DNA of 38,155 nt from Sandaracinaceae bacterium (GTDB taxonomy: Bacteria > Myxococcota_A > Polyangia > Polyangiales > Sandaracinaceae): positions 1 to 38,155 of the forward strand of contig JAIBCE010000034.1 in NCBI GenBank assembly GCA_019694315.1, read 5' to 3'. The position numbers and the translations under genes are program-made. Positions within the stretch are counted from its first letter, which is position 1, and every line of letters begins with the position of its first letter. The notes under the pieces are model-generated. The model ran no database searches. It saw only the letters and a program-made list of their open reading frames with translations, and was not told the origin of the DNA. Shown piece by piece: positions 1-8,082 of this stretch.

Positions 1-1
1 C

Positions 2-148
2 ATCGTACGCGGCATCCTCCGGGACGAGCCCCGGATCCACATCGGGCACGACGCGGTCGCCATCGACTTGATGCAGCGCCTCGCGCCGCGCCGCTACGGC
101 GCCATCGTCACGCGGGTGGCCCGGGCCACCGCCGGCCGCCGCAAGTGA
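2..148 (+). CDS. Short-chain dehydrogenase/reductase, C-terminal fragment (gene starts before the window)
   Basis: Only the last 48 codons are present, reading from the window edge to a TGA at 146-148. The visible tail (LRDEPRIHIGHDAVAIDL followed by MQRLAPRRYGAIVTRVAR) has the form of the C-terminus of classical SDR enzymes. These often end with a stretch of the type 'ArvlvGpDA..iDll.Rl.P.rY..l..r..r' after the substrate loop. The Rossmann glycine motif and the YxxxK catalytic site would lie upstream, so cofactor and substrate cannot be inferred. The next gene starts 10 nt downstream on the same strand, so the two may be co-transcribed. The family call rests on this short tail alone. Confidence 0.6.
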   Translation: MVRGILRDEPRIHIGHDAVAIDLMQRLAPRRYGAIVTRVARATAGRRK

Positions 149-158
149 ACCCTTCCAG

Positions 159-2324
159 GTGACCGACTCCTCGCGCGCACGCGTCGTCGATCTCGGCCTC
201 TCGGCCCTGATCTGGACTGGCACACTCGCGCTCCTCTTCTGGCCCCTCCTCGAGGGCGCGCTCACCGGGCAGCCACGCTTCTTCGACTGGGATGTGCCCG
301 AGCAGTACTGGCCTGATCTCGTGCGCCTCTGCGACCAGCTCCACGGCGGCGGCGTGTCCCTCTGGAATCCCCACGACCGCGGCGGATATCCCCAGTACGC
401 CGATCCCCAGGCCGCCCCGTATCTGCCTCTGAACTGGGCGATCTGCGCAGCCGCGGGACCGTCTCCTTCCCTCCACTGGGCCACCTTCCGCGTGATCCTG
501 GGCTTCCTCGTCACGCTCGTCGGCGGGCACCTCTGGCTCCGTCGTACGGATCTCGGCCGCGACCGCGACACGCCACCTCTCTCCCACGCCGCGTCCGCGC
601 TCGGCGCCGCCGTGCTCGCGACAGCCCCTTTCCTCCGCCACAACTGGGAGCTCAACCTCACCCTCGGCGTCGCATGGCTGCCCTGGATTCTCTGGGCGAC
701 CGATCGCCTGCTCGCCGCCCCGTCCGCGCGCACGTCGTCGGCGCTCGCCCTCGCGACGGGGATGTGCGCGTGGAGCGGCTCTCCCCCTGCGCTCTGGCTC
801 ACCGCCACCTTCGCGACTGGCTATCTCGCCCTCCGCCTGGCCCCGCGACTGGCCTCTTCGGGAGATCGGCTCGGCCCCTCGGCGCCCGCGTGGCCGCTGC
901 GCACACTGGCCCCTTGGCTGCTCCTCACCGGCGCGCTCGCAGCCTCGTTGATCGCGGTCGTCGTCGTCCCCGGACAGGCCCTCTCGGCCCGATCCGTCCA
1001 GGCCGATCACACCTTCGCCTCCCTCACCGCCGAGTCGCTCGAGCTCTCCCAGCTCACGGCGCTCGTGCGCCCACAGCCAGGCAATCACCTCTTCCTCGGC
1101 CCCGTCGTCTGGCTCGCCACGGGCGCCGCGCTCTCGGCACGACGCACGCGCGACGTGGCCCTGGCCTGCCTCGGTGTCGCCTTGCTGGCCGTGCTTCTCA
1201 CGCTGGGCTCCCACGGCCCGCTCGCCGTCGTCTTCGACGTCGTCCCCGGCTTCGATCGCTTCCGCCTCCCCCACCGCTACGAGGCCTGGCTCGGGCCCAC
1301 GGCGGCGCTCGTGACGGCCCTCGGCCTCGACGTGCTCGCGGGCGAGCTCACCGCGACCCGCCCGCGTCGCCTCTCCGCGGTGACGTGGTCACTCGCCCTC
1401 GTCCTCACGGCTGCGCACCTCTCGCTCGTCACCGCGCGGCTCGACCCGGAGCGCCACACGCGGGGCGGCGAGATCCCTTGTCGCGGCGCCGACGACGCGA
1501 TCGCGCAGCGCGTCGCGGGCTCGCCCGATCGCGTCTTCGACGAGTTCGCGATCGGCTGTCGCTCCGGCACGCGCCTCGGCCACCGCGACCTCCGCGGCTA
1601 TCAAGATCCACTCATGCTCCACGCCTACGAGCGCGTGCTCTCCCGCCTCGCGGAGCGCCCGCTCCTTCTCCGACAATTCGGGGTTCGGTACGCGCTCACG
1701 AGCCCGCACTTCCTCCACGGCTGGGATCATCACTACCTGCCAGCCCCCGAGGTGCTCGTCAGCTTCCCTGGCGTCCACACGATCGTCCATGACGGGTCTC
1801 GTCGTGTCATCGACCTCGGTGAGCCCGCCCCTCGCGCCTACGTCGTGCCGGCCTCTTCGACGATCACCGCAGCGAGCCGTGAGGAGGCGCTCGACTGGCT
1901 CTCGGTGCTCGCCCCGGCGCGCGTGGCAATCCTCGAGAGCGAGGCGGCCGCGTCGACTGGCACCCTGACTGGCACCCTGACCGAGGCGGCTCGCCTCGCG
2001 AGAGACGTCCACGACGAGCCCACCGCCAGCGTCGAGGATCCGGACGACGACACGGTGATCGTCTCGCTCTCCCATGCGCCCGAGGGCGTGCTCGTCCTCA
2101 ACGACACCTTCGACGTGGGCTGGAGCGCCGACATCGACGGCCAGCCCGCGGAGGTCGTTCGTGTGAACGCGCTCGTCCGTGGCGTACGCATCCCCGCCGA
2201 GGCCTCGTGCGTGACGTTCCGCTTCACCCCGTCCGACGCGCGGATCACCCTGGTTCTCTGGGCACTGGGCTGGCTCGCCGCGCTCTCTCTCTTCCTCGTC
2301 CCGACACGTCGACACAGCGCGTAG
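159..2324 (+). CDS. YfhO-like polytopic membrane protein
   Basis: A 721-aa integral membrane protein with a GTG start. It begins with a hydrophobic helix at about residues 10-33, followed by a luminal-type loop rich in aromatic and Asp residues (FFDWDVPEQYWPDLVRL, then SLWNPHDRGGYPQYADPQ). That loop is typical of YfhO and related GT-C-fold membrane proteins, where it lies near the first external loop. Many more hydrophobic segments follow up to about residue 425. The C-terminal soluble part contains a YfhO-type motif (DTFDVGWSADIDGQPAEVV) and the protein ends in one last helix. YfhO proteins are implicated in cell-envelope glycan modification; the substrate here is unknown. Residues 600-607 are TGTLTGTL, encoded by two exact 12-bp repeats that also occur elsewhere in the window. 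The gene ends 9 nt before the next start. Confidence 0.72.
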   Translation: MTDSSRARVVDLGLSALIWTGTLALLFWPLLEGALTGQPRFFDWDVPEQYWPDLVRLCDQLHGGGVSLWNPHDRGGYPQYADPQAAPYLPLNWAICAAAGPSPSLHWATFRVILGFLVTLVGGHLWLRRTDLGRDRDTPPLSHAASALGAAVLATAPFLRHNWELNLTLGVAWLPWILWATDRLLAAPSARTSSALALATGMCAWSGSPPALWLTATFATGYLALRLAPRLASSGDRLGPSAPAWPLRTLAPWLLLTGALAASLIAVVVVPGQALSARSVQADHTFASLTAESLELSQLTALVRPQPGNHLFLGPVVWLATGAALSARRTRDVALACLGVALLAVLLTLGSHGPLAVVFDVVPGFDRFRLPHRYEAWLGPTAALVTALGLDVLAGELTATRPRRLSAVTWSLALVLTAAHLSLVTARLDPERHTRGGEIPCRGADDAIAQRVAGSPDRVFDEFAIGCRSGTRLGHRDLRGYQDPLMLHAYERVLSRLAERPLLLRQFGVRYALTSPHFLHGWDHHYLPAPEVLVSFPGVHTIVHDGSRRVIDLGEPAPRAYVVPASSTITAASREEALDWLSVLAPARVAILESEAAASTGTLTGTLTEAARLARDVHDEPTASVEDPDDDTVIVSLSHAPEGVLVLNDTFDVGWSADIDGQPAEVVRVNALVRGVRIPAEASCVTFRFTPSDARITLVLWALGWLAALSLFLVPTRRHSA
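1955..1982 (+). repeat. Two in-frame 12-bp GACTGGCACCCT repeats inside the YfhO-like gene
   Basis: GACTGGCACCCT occurs twice head to tail at 1955-1966 and 1967-1978, followed by a truncated GACC. In frame it gives Thr-Gly-Thr-Leu twice. The same 24 bases are found at 35655-35678 in an intergenic array. The decamer core is also the unit of the 15-bp repeats at 34127-34441. Confidence 0.85.
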
Positions 2325-2333
2325 ACTCGCCTC

Positions 2334-3488
2334 ATGGTCGTCTTCCTCGTCGTCGGCCTCCTGGCGCTGCTCGGCATCGTCGCGCTCGTCGCGCTCTTCG
2401 CGGTCTTCGCGATCCTGCGTCGCCCCAGCGAAGAGCCGGGCGGCCGCGGCGCGCCAGCCGCACGCGCTCGCGCGGGCTCGTCCACGTCACCGAGCGCGAG
2501 CGCGTTTCTCCCGCCGATTCCTCCCTTTCCGAGCCCCGCGCATCGCCTCGCCCCTGGCACGTACATGTTCGGTCAGCTCTGGCGCTGGGACGGGACGAAG
2601 TGGAGCGCGGAGATCGGTGACGACTGTGAGCCTGTCATGGCCATCTTCGACACTCCGATGCTGGGCACCTGCGCCGTCACCTGGGACTCGGTGCATCGCC
2701 GGACGAGCCCGGGCGGTGCTTGGACGCGTGAATACCGATCTCCGAACGGCCGCCCCCGCCTCTCGTCGGGCTGGGGGCACCCTGTCCATGGCCTCTTCGC
2801 CTGCGGTGGCTCGAGCACGCTTCTTCACTCGAAGGGCGATGGCGTCTGGACGCGGCTACCCGTGCCCGAGGCGTTTCGCACCGTGATCAGCGCGATCTGG
2901 GGCGACGAAGAGGGCTTGTTCCTGGGCTCGGCCGACGGTCGCGTGGCACGCACGCTCTGGAGCTCGCGCGGAGAGTGGCAGATCACCCAGACCCCCGCGC
3001 GCGACTTCGTCTTCGACGGTGTGAGCACGCCGCAGGGCCACTATGCGATCGCGCAGTCCGGAGAGGTCTTGTTCCTCCCGCGCGCGGTGGGCGCGACCGC
3101 ACCGGAGTGGGTGGTCGAGACCAAGCTGAGGTGCCCCGCGAAGGGGCTCTGGGCCGATCCGTCGGGCCGTGTGTGGGTGAGCGGCCACTGCGCGGTTCTG
3201 CGCTCGGATCGCCCGGGCCAGTGGGTGAGCGAGGCCCTCGAGGGCGGCGCCTATGCCCTCGCCTCCAACGGCGTCCAGCTCTTCTCCGGCGGCGAGCGCT
3301 CCGTGCTCGGGCGGCGCGACGCGGCGGGCGTCTGGACACTCGGCCCTCCCGGGCGATCGGGGGAGATCGTCAGTCTCTGGGCCGGCCCCGGCGGCGAGCT
3401 CCTCGTGGGCACGGAGTTCATGATCGACGTGGAGGCAGGCGGACGAGGCAGACAGGCCGAGGTGATCGCCTCACGCACCGTGGCATGA
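2334..3488 (+). CDS. Membrane-anchored protein with a propeller-like extracytoplasmic domain, function unknown
   Basis: A 384-aa protein with an ATG start 9 nt after the YfhO-like gene, so probably in the same transcript. Residues 2-27 form one strongly hydrophobic helix (VVFLVVGLLALLGIVALVAL). A Pro/Ser/Ala-rich linker runs to about residue 75. The rest contains several similar blocks of 40-50 residues with W-[ST]-x and G-x-[VL]-x-[VL] patterns (for example LRWDG-like, AIWGDEEGLFLGSADGRV, LWADPSGRVWVSGHC, LWAGPGGELLVG). These look like beta-propeller blades of the kind seen in two-component-regulator propellers and photosystem-assembly-like repeats. I see no catalytic motif. A role as an envelope-anchored binding or scaffold protein is inference. 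Confidence 0.6.
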   Translation: MVVFLVVGLLALLGIVALVALFAVFAILRRPSEEPGGRGAPAARARAGSSTSPSASAFLPPIPPFPSPAHRLAPGTYMFGQLWRWDGTKWSAEIGDDCEPVMAIFDTPMLGTCAVTWDSVHRRTSPGGAWTREYRSPNGRPRLSSGWGHPVHGLFACGGSSTLLHSKGDGVWTRLPVPEAFRTVISAIWGDEEGLFLGSADGRVARTLWSSRGEWQITQTPARDFVFDGVSTPQGHYAIAQSGEVLFLPRAVGATAPEWVVETKLRCPAKGLWADPSGRVWVSGHCAVLRSDRPGQWVSEALEGGAYALASNGVQLFSGGERSVLGRRDAAGVWTLGPPGRSGEIVSLWAGPGGELLVGTEFMIDVEAGGRGRQAEVIASRTVA

Positions 3489-3575
3489 CGTTTTGACCGA
3501 TCTCACATGTCTCGCGCCTTCGGCGCGGTCGGCGGAGTCGGCAGCTCCTCCCATTCCCCCCTGCTCTCAGGACTC

Positions 3576-4541
3576 ATGCAGTCATCGCACACCGCCCTCG
3601 TCACTTCGTTGTTCGTCGCACTGGCCTCGAGCGCCTGTGGTGGAGCCTCCACCGAGGCCGGCTCCGACTCGACCACAGCCGCAGAGGAGACGGCGCAGGG
3701 CTCGACTGCACCGACTGCACCCGAGTCGCCCGAGCCAGCCGCGAGCGAGCCCACGATCGCGTCGAGCACGGCGCCTCAGTCCACCCCCACGATCGCAGAG
3801 CTGCGCGGCACGCTCGCGGCCGTCACGCCCTCGCCGCCGCGAGCACCGCGCGCCGCCCTGGCCGACTGCCCCCCTCCCTCGGACGCCTCCGACGACGCCC
3901 TCCAAGCGTTCTCCGAGAGCTGCTCGATCCGGCCCATGGCCATGCGCGAGCGCGACGCGTGGCTCGTCTTGCGCGCGGACAGCAGCGAGGGGGGCGTCGA
4001 GAGCGTCTTCGTGATGCGCGCGCGGCCCGGTGAAGACGACGAGACCGTGGTCGGGGGGGCGCTCGCACCGACGCTCCTTCCGCAAGTCCGCGCCGCGCTC
4101 CGTCGCGCGCGGACGAGCGCCCGGTCGATCGTGGCGCGGGCGGCGACCACACAGTTCTCGCTCTCGGAGTATCCCGTGCTCGTCGAGCTCGGAGCGCCGC
4201 TCGACGGCGCGCTCCTCTTTCTCGAGACCACCGTCGATCTGGCCCATCCGGAGCACATCCTGCGCTTCGTCGGCGCCGACGGAACCGAGGTGGAGCTCGG
4301 GCGAGCCGACGCCACGCTCGTCGCCTGCGACGGAGACGGCTGGACGTGTCACCAGGGCGCCGACGAGGGCGATGACTGCACCGCCGACGATCTCCGTGCG
4401 GAGGGCCGCCTCTGCGTGGAGCCTTGGTCGATCGACTCCGTGCACGTCTCGGGGCGAGAGCTGCTCGTGATCGGCACGGTGATCGTGGCCGGCGACGGCG
4501 GCTATCCCTCGTTCCACTGGGCCTCGCGCCTCCCCGAGTGA
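3576..4541 (+). CDS. Putative lipoprotein, function unknown
   Basis: The start chosen is the ATG at 3576. It opens directly into a lipoprotein signal peptide (MQSSHTALVTSLFVALASSAC) with an acceptable lipobox (ASSAC), preceded by a weak AGGA. The frame remains open back to 3507, but those 23 codons would displace the signal peptide. The product is 321 aa. After the lipobox Cys comes a low-complexity Thr/Ser/Ala/Pro/Glu linker of about 60 residues, then a compact domain. That domain has four Cys in its C-terminal third (VACDGDGWTCHQGADEGDDC, then LCVEPW), suggesting disulfides. I recognise no family. It is probably exported to the outer membrane or periplasm. Confidence 0.6.
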   Translation: MQSSHTALVTSLFVALASSACGGASTEAGSDSTTAAEETAQGSTAPTAPESPEPAASEPTIASSTAPQSTPTIAELRGTLAAVTPSPPRAPRAALADCPPPSDASDDALQAFSESCSIRPMAMRERDAWLVLRADSSEGGVESVFVMRARPGEDDETVVGGALAPTLLPQVRAALRRARTSARSIVARAATTQFSLSEYPVLVELGAPLDGALLFLETTVDLAHPEHILRFVGADGTEVELGRADATLVACDGDGWTCHQGADEGDDCTADDLRAEGRLCVEPWSIDSVHVSGRELLVIGTVIVAGDGGYPSFHWASRLPE

Positions 4542-4575
4542 GCGCCGCGCGGCCCTGGCGCCCAGGCCCGGCGAC

Positions 4576-4587
4576 TCGACGCGTCGA
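4576..4587. promoter_or_regulatory. 12-bp perfect palindrome TCGACGCGTCGA upstream of the MYXO-CTERM-like gene
   Basis: TCGACGCGTCGA is self-complementary over 12 bases and lies in the 80-nt gap before the GTG at 4622. It could be an operator half-site pair or chance in GC-rich DNA. No other copy was noticed in the window. Confidence 0.2.
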
Positions 4588-4621
4588 CTTCGCAGGCCAC
4601 TCCTCCTATCGTCGCGCCCGC

Positions 4622-5188
4622 GTGCATCGTCTTGCCCTCGCTTCCGCGCCGCTCCTGATCGCCTCGAGCCTCGCCCTCACCGCGTGGCCGAGCCTCGCGC
4701 GCGCCGATGCGATCCCGCCGCCTCCGGAGGAGTGTCCTCTCGGCACCACCCCTCACTCCAGCCATGCGGGACCGAGCTGCGTCGCGACCTTGTGTGGCCA
4801 GTCGGCCTCGCCGACGACACCGATCGCATGCCCCGAAGGCACTCACTGCGCGCAGGCTCAGCTCCGATATCCGCCCTCCACGTTCGATCCGCGTCGCCCG
4901 GGGTTTCCCGTGCTCGCCGCGGTCGAGGGCCGCTGTGCGTGCCCGACCCCTCACTGCGTCGAGGCCGAGGCGTGCGTGCCTGATGGGCTCGAGGTGGAGC
5001 GCTGTGCCACGGCCCCCGAGGCCACCGACTCGGCAGGACGCGCCTCGCAAGGGGGCTGTGCGTCTTGCGCCGCGGCGCGACTGCCTCTCTCGCCCACTGG
5101 CACGCTCACGCTGACGCTCCTGGCCCTCGCGATCCTCGCGCGGCACACGCGGCGGCGCTCGCCCGCCACGGAAGGAGCGCCTCGATGA
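4622..5188 (+). CDS. Cys-rich secreted protein with MYXO-CTERM-like C-terminal anchor
   Basis: A 188-aa protein. The GTG at 4622 was chosen because it begins a clean Sec signal peptide (LALASAPLLIASSLALTAWP, then SLARADA) with a likely cut after ARA-DA. The open frame extends upstream to 4424, but there it overlaps the preceding gene. The mature part has about a dozen Cys in pairs (EECPLG, CVATLCG, CACPTPHCVEAEAC), which suggests a disulfide-knotted surface domain. The end has a Cys pair (GGCASC), a hydrophobic helix (LTLTLLALAILA) and an Arg-rich tip (RHTRRR). This is the Cys-helix-Arg architecture of MYXO-CTERM sorting tails in myxobacteria, which anchor surface proteins. The TGA stop overlaps the ATG of the ABC exporter (ATGA), so the two are probably translationally coupled. 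The ligand is unknown. Confidence 0.65.
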   Translation: MHRLALASAPLLIASSLALTAWPSLARADAIPPPPEECPLGTTPHSSHAGPSCVATLCGQSASPTTPIACPEGTHCAQAQLRYPPSTFDPRRPGFPVLAAVEGRCACPTPHCVEAEACVPDGLEVERCATAPEATDSAGRASQGGCASCAAARLPLSPTGTLTLTLLALAILARHTRRRSPATEGAPR

Positions 5189-7086
5189 CCGCGAGCGCGC
5201 CCACGCGGACCAAGTCGACGCAGGAGCCCAAGCACCCCGCCGCGCGCCTCGCGCTCCTCTATCGAAACCTGAGGCACTCGCTCGGCCTCGCGCGCGACGT
5301 CGATCCGGGGCTCGTGCGCCGCTACCTGGCCGTGGCCGCCCTCGACGCGCTCTTGCCCATCGCGATCGCCTGGGTCGGTAAGGAGATCGTCGACGCGGTC
5401 GTGGCAGCGCTCGATCACGGCGCCGGTGCGGTGCCCGAGGGCATCACCGAGCGCGCGCTCGCGTGGGTCGCGATCGAGTGCGCCCTCGTGGTGGCCAAGC
5501 TCGTGACCGGCCAGGGCCTCGGCTATCTGGCCGAGATCCTCCGCGGCAAGCTCGCCCTCCACGTCGATCTCCTCGTGGCCGACAAGGCCGCACGCCTCTC
5601 GATCGCTCACTTCGAAGATCCCGAGTTCCTCGACGTCCTCGAGCGCGCCCGCAAGGACGCGAGCTGGCGACCGCTCGAGATGATCACCCACGGCATCTCG
5701 CTCACGAGGCAGCTCGTGACGGTGGGAGGCTTCGCGGCGCTCCTCGTGGGCTTCAGTCCCATCGCCGTGGCGGCGCTGCTCTTCGCGTCACTGCCCTTCT
5801 TCGCCGAGGCCCACTTCTCCGGCGTCGACTTCGAGCGTCGGCGCGCGCGCACCGAGGCCGAGCGGAAGTCCGGCTATTACGCCCAGTCGCTCACGAGCGA
5901 TCACCTCGCCAAGGAGATGAAGCTCTTCGGGCTCGCGTCGCTGTTCCGCGCGCGCCTCGTGGCCATGCGTGAGCTCTTGCTCGCCGGCGACACCGACTTC
6001 GCGTGGCGGCGCGGGCTCTGGGTCACGGCGCTCGGGGCGATCTCGTCGCTCGTCTTCTACGCCGTGCTCGGCTGGATCGTCGTCCTCGCCACCACGGGCT
6101 CGATCACGCTGGGCGCGATGACCCTCTATCTCACGGTGTTCCGCCAGGCGCAGACCGCCTTCCAGGGCGCGATGAGCTCCTTGGCGCGCGCGTGGGGCGA
6201 CTCGCTCTACATGTCGAATCTGTTCGAGTATCTGGCCCTCCGCGACGAGCGAGGAGAGGGGGGTGGCGTGGTGGAGGTGCCCACCGATCCGCCGGAGATC
6301 CGCTTCGAGTCCGTCACGTTCCAGTATCCCGGCATCGACAAGCGCTCTCTCGAGGAGGTCAGTCTGACCATCCCCAAGGGCCAAGTCGTGGCGCTGGTGG
6401 GGCCCAACGGCGCAGGAAAGACCACGCTCATCAAGCTCCTCACGGGCCTCCATCGCCCGAGCGAAGGTGTGATTCGCATCGACGGCGAGGACGTGGCCAG
6501 CATGGACCTCTCGGCGCTCCGGAGCCGCATCGGCGTGGTCTTCCAGGACTTCGCCCACTACCACCTCACTGCCGCGGAGAACGTGGGGATCGGCTGGGCG
6601 CCTCGCGTCGAGGACCGCGAGGCGATCGAGAAGGCCGCGAGCGAAGGCGACGCGGACTCTATCCTCCGCGGCCTCCCCAAGGGCTACGACACGCAGCTCG
6701 GACGCTGGTTCGGTGGCGAGCAGCTCTCGATCGGCCAGTGGCAGCGCGTGGCGCTCGCCCGCGCGTTCATGCGCCGGAGCGGTCTGCTCGTGCTCGACGA
6801 GCCGACCGCGGCGCTCGACGCCGAGAGCGAGGCCCGCATCTTCGAGCGCTTCCGAGAGCTCGCGCGCGGGCGCACCGCGCTGCTCGTGACCCACCGCTTC
6901 TCCACGGTGCGCATGGCCGATCGCATCGTGGTGCTCGACGGAGGGCGCATCGTGGAAGACGGCACGCACGCGGAGCTGCTCGCGCGAGGCGGCCTCTACG
7001 CCCGCATGTTCCAGGCGCAGGCGGAGGGCTATCGCCTCGGCGCGAACGCGGCCGACGCAGAGGCGCCTCGCGATCAGCCCGGGTAG
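5185..7086 (+). CDS. ABC transporter, fused permease and ATPase (type I exporter, MsbA-like)
   Basis: A 633-aa half-transporter. The start at 5185 is supported by AAGGAG at 5172-5177 (7-nt spacing) and by the ATGA overlap with the preceding stop; the frame is open upstream, but that region belongs to the previous gene. The N-terminal membrane domain (about residues 45-330) has several hydrophobic helices. The nucleotide-binding domain (about 370-610) has Walker A GPNGAGKT (406-413), Q-loop Gln454, signature LSIGQ (514-518), Walker B LLVLDEP (534-540) and switch His570. This is a complete catalytic set. Such proteins dimerise in the inner membrane and export lipids, peptides or drugs. The coupled MYXO-CTERM-like partner might be relevant, but the substrate cannot be told. 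Its stop abuts the stop of the convergent hydrolase gene. Confidence 0.93.
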   Translation: MTASAPTRTKSTQEPKHPAARLALLYRNLRHSLGLARDVDPGLVRRYLAVAALDALLPIAIAWVGKEIVDAVVAALDHGAGAVPEGITERALAWVAIECALVVAKLVTGQGLGYLAEILRGKLALHVDLLVADKAARLSIAHFEDPEFLDVLERARKDASWRPLEMITHGISLTRQLVTVGGFAALLVGFSPIAVAALLFASLPFFAEAHFSGVDFERRRARTEAERKSGYYAQSLTSDHLAKEMKLFGLASLFRARLVAMRELLLAGDTDFAWRRGLWVTALGAISSLVFYAVLGWIVVLATTGSITLGAMTLYLTVFRQAQTAFQGAMSSLARAWGDSLYMSNLFEYLALRDERGEGGGVVEVPTDPPEIRFESVTFQYPGIDKRSLEEVSLTIPKGQVVALVGPNGAGKTTLIKLLTGLHRPSEGVIRIDGEDVASMDLSALRSRIGVVFQDFAHYHLTAAENVGIGWAPRVEDREAIEKAASEGDADSILRGLPKGYDTQLGRWFGGEQLSIGQWQRVALARAFMRRSGLLVLDEPTAALDAESEARIFERFRELARGRTALLVTHRFSTVRMADRIVVLDGGRIVEDGTHAELLARGGLYARMFQAQAEGYRLGANAADAEAPRDQPG

Positions 7087-8061
7087 TCAGGCCGGGTGAG
7101 CGCGGAGATGCTCGCGCACGAGCGCCCGGATGCGCTCTTGCTCGAGGGCGAGGACGACGTGCCCTCCCGACTCGAAGCTCACGAGCCGCGCACCCCGGAT
7201 GTGCGCCGCCGCGTACTCCGCGTTGCGGTGCAGCTGGAGGAGATCGTCCTTGGCGTGCACGACGAGGGTGGGCGCCTCGATGCCCTCGATGCGCGCGTCG
7301 GGGAGCGAGGCCGTGTTGTCGAATCGAACCCCCGCCGCCCGAGGCGCGACGGGGTTCATGAAGTCGACGAGCTCGTCGACGAGGGCACGCTGTGCGGGCC
7401 CGAGTCGGTCGACCACGGAGCCATTCACCCCCATCAAGCGCAGGAAGGGCCGCCGAAAGAACCTCGTCATCGCCCAATAGAGGAGGTTCACCTGGAAGAG
7501 CGCGGTGAGCGCCTTGCCTTGGACGTTCGCAGCGTCCTGCGCCGCGTCCTTCGTGGACGCGACCCCTGCGGACACCAGCGTGAGCGACGAGACGCGCTCG
7601 GGATGAAGGAGCGCGAACGTCAGGGCCGAAGGCCCGCCGTGCGAGAGCGCGAGCACCGCCACGCGAGGGATCTGCAGGTGGTCGAGCAGCGCCGCGTAGG
7701 CGTGCGCCTGGTCGTCGAAGGTGGCCCCCGGCCGGAAGGTCGAGCGCAGATAGCCGAAGCGTGAGGGAGCGATCCAACGAAGGTCCGCGTCGAGCGCGGC
7801 GCGCGCGAGGAGCTCGCCTTGATCGAAGCCACCACCGCTGCCGTGCACGACGAGCACCGGGGGACCGTCGCCACCACCGACGAGATACTCGACGCGTCCC
7901 ATGGCTGACTCGAGCAGCGCGCTCCGACCGGCGATCCGCGCCCGGGCGCGCTGCATGTCGAGCGCGAAACGCACGCTCGCGCCGATCGCGGCGCCGGCCG
8001 CGAGGAAGGTCACCCCGCGCCGGGCCCATCGTCCGAGAGAGCCCCACGTCCCGCCCGTCAT
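7087..8061 (-). CDS. Alpha/beta-fold hydrolase with N-terminal membrane segment
   Basis: A 324-aa protein starting at the ATG at 8061. A hydrophobic segment at residues 17-34 (VTFLAAGAAIGASVRFAL) could be an uncleaved anchor. The alpha/beta hydrolase core follows, with an oxyanion-loop motif VVHGSGGG (71-78), a nucleophile elbow ALSHGG (Ser140), a candidate acid in VHAKDD (Asp272/273) and a catalytic His in SGGHVV (His301). A cap-like helical insert lies between about 170 and 245. The triad looks complete, so it should be an active esterase, peptidase or dehalogenase-type enzyme; the substrate is unknown. It lies 21 nt downstream of the 355-aa protein gene and may share its transcript. Its stop codon directly abuts that of the ABC exporter on the other strand. 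Confidence 0.85.
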   Translation of the reverse strand: MTGGTWGSLGRWARRGVTFLAAGAAIGASVRFALDMQRARARIAGRSALLESAMGRVEYLVGGGDGPPVLVVHGSGGGFDQGELLARAALDADLRWIAPSRFGYLRSTFRPGATFDDQAHAYAALLDHLQIPRVAVLALSHGGPSALTFALLHPERVSSLTLVSAGVASTKDAAQDAANVQGKALTALFQVNLLYWAMTRFFRRPFLRLMGVNGSVVDRLGPAQRALVDELVDFMNPVAPRAAGVRFDNTASLPDARIEGIEAPTLVVHAKDDLLQLHRNAEYAAAHIRGARLVSFESGGHVVLALEQERIRALVREHLRAHPA

Positions 8062-8082
8062 GCTCGCCTCACCTCCGCCGGA

